From assembly GCA_930989535.1 (NCBI GenBank), contig CAKNLK010000006.1:1-64000 (forward strand): 64,000 nucleotides of DNA, read 5' to 3'. The notes under the pieces are model-generated. The model saw only the letters and a list, made by a program, of their open reading frames with translations, did not search any database and was not told the origin of the DNA. The DNA is from an uncultured Clostridia bacterium (GTDB lineage Bacteria; Bacillota; Clostridia; Christensenellales; Borkfalkiaceae). The number at the start of each line of letters is the position of its first letter. The stretch's first letter is position 1. The position numbers and the translations under genes are program-made. Of the stretch, positions 16,564 through 25,362 are shown piece by piece.

Positions 16564-17568
16564 ATGCACAAGCTGAAAAATAAGATTTTGCTCGCAGCGG
16601 CAGCCGCCGTCCTTGCACTGGTATATTTGAGCGCATCGTTCGGCGTATCCGCACAGGTCGCCGAAGTTTACCTCGGCGGAATGCCCGCCGGGTTCACCCT
16701 TGGATTGGGCGGGGCGCAGATTGTCGGCGTATGCGAAGTGCTCACCGACGACGGAGCCGTCTGCCCGGCGCGCGAGGCGGGTATCGCCGTCGGAGATATT
16801 ATTTGCAGCCTGAACGGAGTCAAGATTGAATCCGCCGCGGATATCGATAAAGTTCTGGACGGAAGCAAGGGCAAGGCGAATGTCTCCGTCAAACGCGGAA
16901 GCGAGCGAATTGATGCGCAGATACAGCCCGCGGAGGACATTGCGAGCGGCAAGAGAAAGCTCGGCGTGCTGATTCGGGACAGTATTTCGGGCATCGGCAC
17001 CGTTACCTATATCGAAAAGGGCAGCCTGCGCTTTGCATCCCTCGGTCATGCGGTGGCGGACGAAACGGGCAAATTGATGAACGTGGAAAAGGGGAACATC
17101 TATCAATGCTCGATTATCAACGTCGTAAAGGGCGAACGCGGCCGCGCGGGGGAGCTGAAAGGATTATTTTTAAACGAAAAGTGCATCGCCGTTGCAGACA
17201 CCAATTGCGCGACGGGCGTCTACGGAAACTTTAACAAACAGTATGATACTTCCTCCCTCAAATCGATGCCAATCGGCGAAAGCACACAGCCGGGCAAGGC
17301 GAGCATCTACACGACAATCGACGGCGTTACGCCGAAGGAATATTCCGTCAGCATCGTCAAAGTGGACGGCGGAAATAAGCAAAACAAAAACTATGTACTC
17401 AAAATCACGGATAAAGGGCTTTTGGATGCTACGGGCGGAATCGTACAGGGCATGAGCGGAAGCCCCATCGTGCAGAACGGAAAGCTGGTCGGGGCGGTCA
17501 CACATGTATTTTTGAACGACCCCACGCGCGGCTACGGAATCAGCATCGGCAATATGCTGGGAAAATGA
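16564..17568 (+). CDS. spoIVB: Sporulation serine protease SpoIVB
   Basis: A 334-residue S55 peptidase. One N-terminal membrane or signal segment (about 8-28), a PDZ domain (about 55-120) and the SpoIVB catalytic domain with H162 in LGHAV, D283 in ITDKGLL and S298 in QGMSGSP, spaced as in the Bacillus catalytic triad. In Bacillus it is made in the forespore and cuts SpoIVFA to trigger pro-sigma-K processing. It follows recN as in most spore formers, but spo0A, the usual next gene, is 26 kb away on the other strand. A GGAGG site precedes the ATG. Confidence 0.92.
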   Translation: MHKLKNKILLAAAAAVLALVYLSASFGVSAQVAEVYLGGMPAGFTLGLGGAQIVGVCEVLTDDGAVCPAREAGIAVGDIICSLNGVKIESAADIDKVLDGSKGKANVSVKRGSERIDAQIQPAEDIASGKRKLGVLIRDSISGIGTVTYIEKGSLRFASLGHAVADETGKLMNVEKGNIYQCSIINVVKGERGRAGELKGLFLNEKCIAVADTNCATGVYGNFNKQYDTSSLKSMPIGESTQPGKASIYTTIDGVTPKEYSVSIVKVDGGNKQNKNYVLKITDKGLLDATGGIVQGMSGSPIVQNGKLVGAVTHVFLNDPTRGYGISIGNMLGK

Positions 17569-17569
17569 G

Positions 17570-17597
17570 AGGAGCGCTTCGGCGCTTCTTTTGTTTT
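17570..17597 (+). terminator. Terminator of spoIVB
   Basis: AGGAGCGC (17570-17577) pairs with GCGCTTCT (17582-17589) around TTCG, with one G-U pair, followed by TTTTGTTTT. Confidence 0.75.
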
Positions 17598-17615
17598 GCA
17601 ATTTTTTCGGATTGC

Positions 17616-17644
17616 TTTTCAAATCCGTACAGGTGTGGTATAAT
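17616..17644 (+). promoter_or_regulatory. deoB-operon promoter with extended -10
   Basis: TTTTCA (17616-17621), a 17-base spacer and TGG-TATAAT, with the -10 at 17639-17644. The predicted start is about 15 bases before the ribosome-binding site. Confidence 0.7.
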
Positions 17645-17665
17645 ATAGACAACAGGAGGACGATT

Positions 17666-18835
17666 ATGCGCGTATTTTTGGTTGTTATCGACAGTTTCGG
17701 CATCGGCGCGATGCCCGACGCCGATAAATTCGGCGATGCGGAATCGGATACCTACGGGAACATCTGCCGGAGCGTGGGCGTATCTCTGCCCACCTTAGTT
17801 TCGCTCGGTTTGAACAATATCGACGGCGTCGCCAAGGAATTCGGCAACGGCGCGGGGATTCGCCCCGTCGAAAGCCCGCGCGCCGCATACGCCCGTCTGC
17901 AGGAAAAGACGTTCGCGAAAGATACGACCGCCGGGCACTATGAAATTGCGGGGCTGGTTTTGCGGCACCCGTACCGCATCTACAAAAAATTCCCGCCCGA
18001 CGTCGTCGCCGATTTGGAGAGAGCGGCGGGCACGCATTTTATCGGAAACGAGGTTGCCTCCGGCACGGAAATTATCCAAAGGCTCGGGCCGGAACACCTG
18101 CGGACAGGGTGTCCCATTCTGTATACATCGCAGGATTCCGTCCTGCAGATTGCGGCGGACACGTCCATCGTGCCGCTCGGGCGGCAGTACGAAATCTGCG
18201 AAGCGGCGCGCCGCGTGATGGTTGGGGAACGCGCCGTCGGCCGCGTAATTGCCCGGCCGTTCATCCACGAAAACGGAAAGTTCATTCGCACGGAGGACAG
18301 AAAGGACTACGCGCTCGAGCCGCCCGGCGAAACGATGCTCGACGTGTTGAGCGCGAATCATGTCCGCGTCCTTTCCGTGGGGAAAATTTACGATTTATTC
18401 TGCGGCAGAGGAATCGCGGAAGGGCACCATACGGGGAACAATGCGGAGGGATTGGAAACCTTGTCCTCCCTCGTCGAAAATTTATCGGACGGGTTTGTGT
18501 TCGTCAATCTCGTGGATACGGATATGCTGTACGGGCACCGCAATAATGCAAAGGGTTATGCCGCGGCGCTGGAAGAAATTGACGGGGCGTTGGCGCGCAT
18601 GCTTCCGCAGCTGCGAAAAGACGATGTCTTTATTGTAACCGCCGACCACGGGTGCGACCCCACAACGGCCTCGACCGACCATTCGCGCGAATATGTGCCG
18701 CTCTTGATTTTCGGAGACAGAGTCCGGCCGCAAAATTTAGGAACTTTGCTCGGGTTTGATAACATCGCAAAATTTGTCTGCGCTCTGTACGGCTTGAACG
18801 GCGATGCGGACATATACGAAAAAATTATGAGGTGA
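17666..18835 (+). CDS. deoB: Phosphopentomutase
   Basis: A 389-residue enzyme of the alkaline phosphatase superfamily that interconverts ribose or deoxyribose 1- and 5-phosphates. Metal-binding motifs are visible: VVIDSFGIGAMPDA at the N terminus, DTDMLYGHRNN and VTADHGCDPT near the C terminus. The start at 17666 is set by ACAGGAGGACG directly upstream and gives the standard N terminus MRVFLVVID. The next gene, a purine nucleoside phosphorylase, supplies its substrate, so the pair forms a nucleoside salvage unit. The two genes are 5 bases apart. Confidence 0.95.
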   Translation: MRVFLVVIDSFGIGAMPDADKFGDAESDTYGNICRSVGVSLPTLVSLGLNNIDGVAKEFGNGAGIRPVESPRAAYARLQEKTFAKDTTAGHYEIAGLVLRHPYRIYKKFPPDVVADLERAAGTHFIGNEVASGTEIIQRLGPEHLRTGCPILYTSQDSVLQIAADTSIVPLGRQYEICEAARRVMVGERAVGRVIARPFIHENGKFIRTEDRKDYALEPPGETMLDVLSANHVRVLSVGKIYDLFCGRGIAEGHHTGNNAEGLETLSSLVENLSDGFVFVNLVDTDMLYGHRNNAKGYAAALEEIDGALARMLPQLRKDDVFIVTADHGCDPTTASTDHSREYVPLLIFGDRVRPQNLGTLLGFDNIAKFVCALYGLNGDADIYEKIMR

Positions 18836-18840
18836 ACGGC

Positions 18841-19683
18841 ATGCAAAATTTCGGCATCAACGAAATGCCGCAAGCGGCAAAAAAAATAGCGGATGATATC
18901 CGCAAAAGAATTTCCGTCTCGCCGCGCGTCGGCGTCATTCTCGGCAGCGGCTGGGGCGGTATCGCCTCGGCGCTGGATAACCCTTGCCGCGTGCCGTATT
19001 CCGAATTGGACGGCATGCCCGCATGCGGAGTGGCCGGGCACGCCGGAAATTTCGTATTCGGAAAAATCGGAAATATCGGCGTTGCCGCCGTGCAGGGGCG
19101 TTTTCACCTGTATGAGGGCAAGAGCGAAGCGCACGCCGTTTTACCCCTGCGCATCCTCTTTGAATTGGGTGCACGCACCGTAATTTTGACGAATGCGGCG
19201 GGCGGGTTGAACCCAAATTTTTCGATTGGCGATTTGATGATTTTGGACGACCATATCAACTTTACCTGCCGCAATCCGCTCATCGGATTGCAGCCGACGC
19301 CCGAATTCCCCGAACGCTTCGTCGATATGACGGAGGTATACGATAAGAGCTTGCGCGAAATAATCTTTGAAGAGTGCGGAAAGCTGTCCGTTCCCGCGCA
19401 CTTCGGTACCTATATGCAGGTGCTCGGCCCCAGTTACGAAACGCCCGCCGAAATCCGCGCCTTCCGCACGCTCGGCGCCGACGCCGTGGGCATGAGCACC
19501 GTCGTCGAAGCGATTTATGCGCGGTACCTGGGCATGAAAGTGGCGGCTATCTCCAACATAACGAACTTGGCCGCAGGGTTATCGGCGGAAAAGCTCGCTC
19601 ATGCCGACGTACTGCAGGAATCCAACCGCCGCGAACCCGCGCTTACCAAACTCATGCGCGCAATTCTCGCCCGCGCGCAATAG
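18841..19683 (+). CDS. punA: Purine nucleoside phosphorylase
   Basis: A 280-residue trimeric-type purine nucleoside phosphorylase. It has the phosphate-binding GVILGSGWGG loop, the GRFHLYEG block, TNAAGGLNP and the substrate-binding DAVGMSTV segment. It splits inosine, guanosine and deoxy forms with phosphate into base and (deoxy)ribose 1-phosphate, which deoB then isomerises. The ATG at 18841 is chosen because AGGTG lies 7 bases upstream; an alternative GTG at 18832 overlaps the deoB stop. Probably co-transcribed with deoB. Confidence 0.94.
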   Translation: MQNFGINEMPQAAKKIADDIRKRISVSPRVGVILGSGWGGIASALDNPCRVPYSELDGMPACGVAGHAGNFVFGKIGNIGVAAVQGRFHLYEGKSEAHAVLPLRILFELGARTVILTNAAGGLNPNFSIGDLMILDDHINFTCRNPLIGLQPTPEFPERFVDMTEVYDKSLREIIFEECGKLSVPAHFGTYMQVLGPSYETPAEIRAFRTLGADAVGMSTVVEAIYARYLGMKVAAISNITNLAAGLSAEKLAHADVLQESNRREPALTKLMRAILARAQ

Positions 19684-19757
19684 CGGATTCGCAGATGCCT
19701 GTATAAAATTGAATAGCATTACAAAAAATAAGAGCATAACGGCATAGGAGAAGAACT

Positions 19758-20912
19758 ATGAAAAAAGTTGTGCTTTTATTTTTTGCTGCGTTGGCGGCAT
19801 TTGCCGCATTCGGCTATGCGCCCGCTTCGGCGCGCGCCGATGCCGAGTTGATTTCCGGCTGTAAGTCGGCATATCTGTGCGATTGGAGGAGCGGAACGGA
19901 GGTTTACGGGAAGGGAGAGCTGGAGCACCTGCCCATCGCAAGCATGTGCAAAATCATGACGCTCGTTCTCTGCTTCGACGAACTCGAGGGAGGCAGACTC
20001 ACTTTAGACGAGGAAATCACCGTCAGCGATACGGCGAGCGGCATGGGCGGCTCGCAGGTTTTCCTGGAGAGCGGCGGCGTATATCCGGCAGGGGAATTGA
20101 TAAAGAGCATCTGCATCGCGTCCGCAAACGATTCCTGCGTGGCGATGGCCGAGCGCATCGCGGGGAGCGAGGCGCTGTTCGTCAAAAAAATGAACGCGCG
20201 CGCCAAAGAATTAAAAATGGACAATACGGAGTTCGTCAATTGTACGGGGCTGCCCGAAGCGGGGCAATATTCCTGCGCGAAGGACGTGGCGGCGATGCTG
20301 TCCGAGCTTTTGCGCCACGAGGAATATTTCAATTACAGCAAAATTTGGATGGACGAGATGCAGCATAAGGGCGGCCGCATTACGGAGATGGCGAACACGA
20401 ATAAACTTATCCGCAACTATCAAGGCTGCGACGCGGGCAAAACGGGCTACACGTCCGAAGCCGGTTTTTGTCTGGCGGCTTCCGCCGCGCGCGGCAATAT
20501 GCGCGTTGTTTCCGTCATAATCGGCGCTTCGGACAGCAAGACGCGCTTCGACAATACGAGGGTACTGTTCGATTACGCCTTTGCGAATTATACCAATAAA
20601 GCGGTTTTGGAGGAGCGCGTGCTCGACGATGCTTTCTGTGCCGTAAAGGGCGGCAAGCAGAAGGAAATCAGCGTAATCCCCGAGCGTGCGTCGTATATCT
20701 TCTGCTCAAAGGGGGATACCGATGAAATTTTTTATGAATTGTCCCTCGACGAAGCGAAGGCGCCCGTCAGGCGCGGCGATACCGTGGGTACAATCACGGT
20801 TTACAAAAACAATATAGAAGCGGACAAACTGAACCTGCTCGCCAACGAAAGCGTTGAAAAGAGTTCGTACCTGGATTCCCTGCGCGAAGCGGCGCGCGGC
20901 TGGAGCTTTTAA
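19758..20912 (+). CDS. D-alanyl-D-alanine carboxypeptidase (S11, DacF-like), first copy
   Basis: A 384-residue penicillin-binding protein of the S11 family. It has a signal peptide (about 1-26) and the three catalytic motifs: SMCK (S62, K65), SAN (122-124) and KTG (228-230), followed by a beta-rich C-terminal domain (about 280-375). It trims the terminal D-alanine of peptidoglycan stem peptides outside the membrane. There is no obvious amphipathic C-terminal anchor. A GGAGAAG site precedes the ATG. A second S11 gene lies 0.9 kb downstream, with sporulation-type genes between them; one could be DacF-like (spore cortex) and the other DacB-like. Confidence 0.92.
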   Translation: MKKVVLLFFAALAAFAAFGYAPASARADAELISGCKSAYLCDWRSGTEVYGKGELEHLPIASMCKIMTLVLCFDELEGGRLTLDEEITVSDTASGMGGSQVFLESGGVYPAGELIKSICIASANDSCVAMAERIAGSEALFVKKMNARAKELKMDNTEFVNCTGLPEAGQYSCAKDVAAMLSELLRHEEYFNYSKIWMDEMQHKGGRITEMANTNKLIRNYQGCDAGKTGYTSEAGFCLAASAARGNMRVVSVIIGASDSKTRFDNTRVLFDYAFANYTNKAVLEERVLDDAFCAVKGGKQKEISVIPERASYIFCSKGDTDEIFYELSLDEAKAPVRRGDTVGTITVYKNNIEADKLNLLANESVEKSSYLDSLREAARGWSF

Positions 20913-20923
20913 TATCCAAAGCG

Positions 20924-21508
20924 ATGAGCGGATTCTTTCTATTTTCCACTCTGACCACCGTCGTCCAATTGCTGTTTCCGATGTTTTTGAACGTAACGCT
21001 TTTCCTGGACGCCCAAGGGCGGAAGATGTACTTTTCGCTGTATATCCTTCGCATCTTCAAAGTATACGGGGGGTACGCGACGCTGTATGATAAGGGGATT
21101 GCCTTTCATTTGACAAAAAACCGCGCCGTACTCCTGCCGTTTGCGGAAATACTTGACGCGCGGAATAAAATCGAATTTAAATTGACGCGGGGTTTTTATC
21201 TGTACGCTTTCAGCGGTGTCGCCGAACTCGGCGCACGCTCGGAACCCGCCGCCGCAATTTTAACGGCCGCGCTGCTGCAAACAGCGGCGGGCATTGCGGC
21301 CGGCACGATTATCAAACGAAAGAAATGCACCTCTTTTAAGAACGATGTCATCGTCTATCCGGACAAAGACTGCGTGAAAGCGAGCGTGCGCATTATCTTG
21401 GTGTTCAACTTTTTGGCCGTCATTCTGGCGGCCGCTAAAATAATTTTGCAGACAATTTTGGGGAAAATCAATGAATATAAACGAAGCAGAGCAAAGCAAA
21501 AGAGTTAA
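20924..21508 (+). CDS. DUF2953-like membrane protein (YtfI position)
   Basis: A 194-residue protein with hydrophobic segments at about 5-28, 105-125 and 155-178. Its N-terminal layout (a membrane helix followed by a beta-rich domain) and its position directly before ytfJ resemble YtfI/DUF2953 of Bacillus and Clostridia. Function unknown; relatives are sporulation-linked by association only. It starts 11 bases after the carboxypeptidase gene with a weak binding site and overlaps ytfJ by 38 bases, so the cluster is translationally tight. The family call rests mainly on position. Confidence 0.6.
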   Translation: MSGFFLFSTLTTVVQLLFPMFLNVTLFLDAQGRKMYFSLYILRIFKVYGGYATLYDKGIAFHLTKNRAVLLPFAEILDARNKIEFKLTRGFYLYAFSGVAELGARSEPAAAILTAALLQTAAGIAAGTIIKRKKCTSFKNDVIVYPDKDCVKASVRIILVFNFLAVILAAAKIILQTILGKINEYKRSRAKQKS

Positions 21509-21857
21509 TGAATTGGTCGAGCGTTCCATGCTCAACCTGAACGAGCTGGTAGACGCGAATACGGTTATCGGCACGCCCATCGTCACGGCGAGCGGCTACC
21601 AGGTGATACCCGTTTCCAAGGTGACGATGGGGTATCTGTCGGGCGGCAGCGATATCGGCGAAACGAAAGTAATCAAGGCGGACGAAACCGTTCCGTTTGC
21701 GGGGGGAAGCGGTGCAGTTGTTTCCCTCAAGCCCGCGGGGTTTATTTTGGACGATGGCAACGGCTGCCGCTATATCCACGCCGGAGACGACCCTGTCGAC
21801 AATTTAATCGACAAAACATCGGAAATGCTAAAGAGTTTTCAGAAGAAAAATGATTAA
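21471..21857 (+). CDS. ytfJ: Spore protein YtfJ/GerW family
   Basis: A 128-residue protein of the GerW/YtfJ family, recognised by the N-terminal helix with NELVERSMLNLNELVDANTVIG, broken here as NELVER and DANTVIGTPI, and by the glycine-rich core GYLSGGSDIG and PFAGGSGAVVS. In Bacillus, GerW is made in the forespore under sigma-F and is needed for a germination pathway. A GGGG-containing site precedes the ATG. It overlaps both neighbours (38 bases upstream, 8 bases downstream), which points to one co-translated unit. Confidence 0.88.
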   Translation: MNINEAEQSKRVNELVERSMLNLNELVDANTVIGTPIVTASGYQVIPVSKVTMGYLSGGSDIGETKVIKADETVPFAGGSGAVVSLKPAGFILDDGNGCRYIHAGDDPVDNLIDKTSEMLKSFQKKND

Positions 21858-22971
21858 GCGGATATTCGCATGCTTTGCCGCGGCGATAACCGCGGCAGGG
21901 CTGTCAATCGTATTCACTGCCCCGTGCCGTGCGGAAGCGTACGCTGTTTCCCGCGGGGAGGCCGTCGTAGAGGTTACGAGCGGCAGGCTTTTATACGAAG
22001 AAAACGGAGACAGAGAGTTGCCGCCCGCGAGCACGACAAAGATTTTGACAGCTTTGATTATCGCCGAGGACTGCGATTTGGATGTCGTCGTCGAAGTTCC
22101 GAAAGAGGCGGCCGGCACGGAGGGTTCGAGCGTGTATCTGGCGGCGGGTGAAAAAATAACCGTCCTCGACCTTCTATATGGCCTGATGCTCCGCTCCGGA
22201 AACGACTGCGCCGTTACGCTCTCGCTCCATCACAGCGGAAGCGTTGCGGCTTTCGCGGAGTGCATGAACGAGCGCGCCGCAAAATTGGGGGCGGAACACA
22301 GCCATTTTGCCAACCCGCACGGACTTCCCGCCGAGGAACACTACACGACTGCAAATGACCTCGCCCGCATTGCCGCCGCGGCACTGCAAAACGACGTGTT
22401 TTCCGAAATTGTCGGCACTGAAAAACATACTGTGCCCGACGGCGGGTGCGGCTACGCGCGCACGTGGCAGAATAAAAACAAAATGCTCTATCATTACGAA
22501 GGCGCAGACGGCGTAAAGACCGGGTACACGAAGGAGGCAGGGCGGTGCCTGGTAACCTCCGCGACACGGGGCGGCATGCGCATCGTCAGCGCCGTTTTGA
22601 ACAGTCCGAACATGTACGAGCGAAGCGGCGAATTGCTCGATTCTTGCTTCGCGAAGTACTCCATGAAACGAGTCTATTCTGCGGGATGCTCCGTATACGA
22701 ATTGCCGACCGACGTTCCGGGGAAGATTTGCCGCTGCCGCTGTACGGATGATTTCTGTTATCCTCTCGCGGACGGGGAAGAGCGGGAGCTTGAAACGGCC
22801 GTAATTTTGCCGGAAATGAAACGCCTTCCGGTGCATCGGGGAGAAATTGTCGGCAGTGTGGAGATTCGATTACAAAAACAGTTGATTTTTTCGCAAAAAA
22901 TCGTTAGTATAGTGGATATGGAAAAGAGCTATTTCGACATTCTGCGCGAAATAGCAAGAACACACAACTGA
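21850..22971 (+). CDS. D-alanyl-D-alanine carboxypeptidase (S11, DacF-like), second copy
   Basis: A 373-residue S11 carboxypeptidase with a signal peptide (about 1-29) and motifs STTK (S61, K64), SGN (116-118) and KTG (223-225), then the usual C-terminal beta domain. It acts on peptidoglycan outside the membrane. It overlaps ytfJ by 8 bases and is followed 9 bases later by rluB. It shares domain layout with the upstream copy but only moderate identity by eye, so the two are old paralogues rather than a recent duplication. The SGN motif is the classical form, while the first copy has SAN. Confidence 0.92.
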   Translation: MIKRIFACFAAAITAAGLSIVFTAPCRAEAYAVSRGEAVVEVTSGRLLYEENGDRELPPASTTKILTALIIAEDCDLDVVVEVPKEAAGTEGSSVYLAAGEKITVLDLLYGLMLRSGNDCAVTLSLHHSGSVAAFAECMNERAAKLGAEHSHFANPHGLPAEEHYTTANDLARIAAAALQNDVFSEIVGTEKHTVPDGGCGYARTWQNKNKMLYHYEGADGVKTGYTKEAGRCLVTSATRGGMRIVSAVLNSPNMYERSGELLDSCFAKYSMKRVYSAGCSVYELPTDVPGKICRCRCTDDFCYPLADGEERELETAVILPEMKRLPVHRGEIVGSVEIRLQKQLIFSQKIVSIVDMEKSYFDILREIARTHN

Positions 22972-22980
22972 CGAGGTAAT

Positions 22981-23685
22981 ATGCGCATCAACAAATATTT
23001 GGCGGAATGCGGCGTCGCGAGCCGCCGCGGCTGCGATAAATTGATTGCCGACGGCAAAGTTACAATTAACGGCAAACCGGCCGCCCTCGGCGACGACGTG
23101 ACGGAAGGCAAGGATGAAGTTCTCGTCAACGGAGAGGCGGTACAGCTCAATGCCCGGCATCAATATTATCTGATGAACAAACCGAAGGGCTATATCTGCT
23201 CCGTGCACGACGAGCGCGGAAGAAAAACCGTGATAGACCTCCTTCCCGCAGGGGCTGGCAGGGTATATCCCGTCGGCAGGCTCGACTACGATACGGAGGG
23301 CATGCTCATTCTTACCGACGACGGAGACCTTGCGTTCCGCCTCACCCATCCGAAGAACGAAATTCCGAAAACCTATCTCGTCAAAATCGAAGGAAGCATA
23401 TCCGACGCGGCGCTCAACCAGCTGCGCGCAGGAATCGAATTGGACGGCAGGCTCACCAACAAGAGCAAGGTCAAAGTCATCGAAACGGACAAAAAATATA
23501 CCAAGCTGCACGTTACCATCAACGAGGGGCGCAACCGACAGGTGCGGCGCATGTTCGAAAGCATCGGCAAAGAGGTCACCTTTTTAAAGCGCATTAAAAT
23601 CGGCGATATGGGGCTCGGCTCCCTCGAGCGCGGCAAGGTGCGCAAGCTGACGGCAGAGGAAATATTTTATTTAACAAATTTATAA
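22981..23685 (+). CDS. rluB: 23S rRNA pseudouridine synthase RluB family
   Basis: A 234-residue RsuA/RluB-type pseudouridine synthase. It has an N-terminal S4 RNA-binding domain (RINKYLAECGVASRRG) and the catalytic GRLDYDTEGMLILT block, where the aspartate of RLD is the nucleophile, then GRNRQVRRM. It modifies 23S rRNA around helix 89-90 in relatives. A GAGGTAA site lies upstream. Its place at the end of the carboxypeptidase/ytfJ cluster matches other Clostridia. A terminator follows at once. Confidence 0.93.
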   Translation: MRINKYLAECGVASRRGCDKLIADGKVTINGKPAALGDDVTEGKDEVLVNGEAVQLNARHQYYLMNKPKGYICSVHDERGRKTVIDLLPAGAGRVYPVGRLDYDTEGMLILTDDGDLAFRLTHPKNEIPKTYLVKIEGSISDAALNQLRAGIELDGRLTNKSKVKVIETDKKYTKLHVTINEGRNRQVRRMFESIGKEVTFLKRIKIGDMGLGSLERGKVRKLTAEEIFYLTNL

Positions 23686-23694
23686 ACCGTTCCG

Positions 23695-23718
23695 CGGGGC
23701 GCAAAGCGCCCCGTTTTT
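23695..23718 (+). terminator. Terminator after rluB
   Basis: CGGGGCGC (23695-23702) pairs with GCGCCCCG (23706-23713), loop AAA, followed by TTTTT. Confidence 0.92.
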
Positions 23719-23745
23719 CTTCGCCGAAAAATCGGATTCGGGCAG

Positions 23746-23774
23746 TTTACAAAATTTTTCGTTTATGGTACAAT
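23746..23774 (+). promoter_or_regulatory. Promoter of the membrane/metallo-hydrolase pair
   Basis: TTTACA (23746-23751), a 17-base spacer and TACAAT (23769-23774), preceded by an extended -10 TGG. An AAGGAGG site follows. Confidence 0.75.
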
Positions 23775-23801
23775 AAGGCAAGCCAAAACAAGGAGGTGTA
23801 T

Positions 23802-24212
23802 ATGGCGAAAAAAAGTAACGCACAAAAAGCGGCGGAAAAAGCCGTTAAAAAATCGCATCCGGCGACGCTCATCCTCGCGCTTTTGTTTTTGATTGTCGGG
23901 GCGGCTGCGGGCGTAATTCTGTCGAGAGAACTCACGAAAAACGATTGTTTTGTTCTCCTCGGCGACAAGCAAATCGAGCTTGCCGTCGGCGAAAGCTACG
24001 TGGAGGCGGGCGTCTCCATCATCTCGTTCGGAAAGGATATTTCCGATAAAGCGGTGCGGGGCGGCGATTTCGAGAGCATGAGCGAACAGCCGGAAGAGGG
24101 AATCTATCAAATCGTATATACCGTCGACGATTTCCGTTGGGGCGATTATCAACTCGTACGCACCGTAATCGTCGGCAATCCGGAAGGCGCGGAGGGACAA
24201 ATCGATGGCTAA
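23802..24212 (+). CDS. Membrane-anchored protein with Ig-like (DUF5011-type) domain
   Basis: A 136-residue protein: a lysine-rich cytoplasmic start (1-22), one membrane helix (about 23-43) and an exported domain of about 90 residues. The stretch IELAVGESYVEAGVSI resembles DUF5011/HYR-type bacterial Ig-like domains, which are common on Gram-positive surfaces. No enzyme motif is visible. The ATG at 23802 follows AAGGAGG; a GTG two codons earlier is within the spacer. It overlaps the next gene by 8 bases, so the two products are probably made together and may act together outside the membrane. Confidence 0.65.
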   Translation: MAKKSNAQKAAEKAVKKSHPATLILALLFLIVGAAAGVILSRELTKNDCFVLLGDKQIELAVGESYVEAGVSIISFGKDISDKAVRGGDFESMSEQPEEGIYQIVYTVDDFRWGDYQLVRTVIVGNPEGAEGQIDG

Positions 24213-25299
24213 AAAGAAATTTTCTGCCGGCTTGACGTTTATCGCCTGCTTACTTGCCCTGATTATCGGCTTTGCCGCCGCCTTTTTTATCTATACATAC
24301 GTCAATCGCGAATCGGGCGGCGACGTCTACGTCAGCGGCGATTTATCCATTCATTTTATGGAATTGGGGAACGACCGTACAGGCGACAGCATTTATATCA
24401 AAGCGGGAAATACTGACATCTTAATTGATGCAGGCTCCACGCGAGCCAGTTCAAATACGACGGCTTCCTATATGGACGAATATATAACGGACGGGACTTT
24501 AGAATTTGTTATTGTCACACATGCGGACGAAGACCATATAGCAGGATTTGCGGGCAGTACTTCCTCGCCAAGTATTTTTGACCGATACGATTGCGAGGTC
24601 ATTATTGATTTTGCCCGCACCAATAAGAATACCGCCGTCTACAAAGATTACGTTACGCAGCGAGACGAAGCAGTGGCGGCGGGAGCAAAGCACTATACCG
24701 CTCTTCAATGTTGGAACAATGCGGACGGCGCAAAACGCACCTATGAAGTTTCGAACGGCATTGAAATGGAAATTCTCTATAATTACTATTATGAGAATGA
24801 GAGCGATGATGAAAACAATTACTCTGTCTGCCTCATGTTCAACCAGGGAGATACGCATTTTCTGTTTACGGGAGATTTAGAGGAGGACGGGGAATCGCGC
24901 CTGGTCGATAACAACGATTTGCCGGAGGTAGAATTGTTCAAAGCAGGGCACCACGGCTCGAAAACCTCCTCGACGGATAAACTTCTGCAAGTTATACGGC
25001 CGAAAATCGTCTGCGTCTGCTGCTGTGCCGGCACCGATGAATATACCGACACAAAAGAAAACCAATTCCCCACGCAGGCTATGATTGATCGCGTAGCTCC
25101 CTATACGGACAGAGTGTATGTGACGAGCCAGGTCGACGAAAGCGCCGCAAGCGGATACCGCTCCATGAACGGCAACATCGTCGTAACTTCCAACCGGAAC
25201 GGCGTATCCGTCGAATGTTCCAACAATACGACGGTTCTGAAGGATACCGAATGGTTCAAAAATAATCGGACGATGCCGGACGCATGGAAAGCGGCATAA
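24205..25299 (+). CDS. Membrane-anchored ComEC-like metallo-beta-lactamase hydrolase
   Basis: A 364-residue protein with one N-terminal membrane helix (about 9-31) and an extracellular metallo-beta-lactamase domain of the ComEC/Rec2 C-terminal type. Metal motifs: HADEDH (106-111), the FTGDLE block and the GHHGS histidines. The second histidine of the classical HxHxDH motif is replaced by aspartate, as is normal in ComEC-like proteins. A probable nuclease or phosphodiesterase acting outside the cell, substrate unproven. Unlike ComEC itself it has no DNA channel part. It overlaps the Ig-like gene by 8 bases and ends at a terminator. Confidence 0.82.
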   Translation: MAKKKFSAGLTFIACLLALIIGFAAAFFIYTYVNRESGGDVYVSGDLSIHFMELGNDRTGDSIYIKAGNTDILIDAGSTRASSNTTASYMDEYITDGTLEFVIVTHADEDHIAGFAGSTSSPSIFDRYDCEVIIDFARTNKNTAVYKDYVTQRDEAVAAGAKHYTALQCWNNADGAKRTYEVSNGIEMEILYNYYYENESDDENNYSVCLMFNQGDTHFLFTGDLEEDGESRLVDNNDLPEVELFKAGHHGSKTSSTDKLLQVIRPKIVCVCCCAGTDEYTDTKENQFPTQAMIDRVAPYTDRVYVTSQVDESAASGYRSMNGNIVVTSNRNGVSVECSNNTTVLKDTEWFKNNRTMPDAWKAA

Positions 25300-25307
25300 A
25301 TATCGGC

Positions 25308-25348
25308 GAGCGGGTATAAGCGAAAATAATAGCGCTGCCCGCTCTTTT
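25308..25348 (+). terminator. Terminator after the metallo-hydrolase gene
   Basis: GAGCGGG (25308-25314) pairs with CCCGCTC (25338-25344) with an inner AGCG/CGCT stem, followed by TTTT. Confidence 0.75.
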
Positions 25349-25362
25349 CCTGCCGAAAATAA

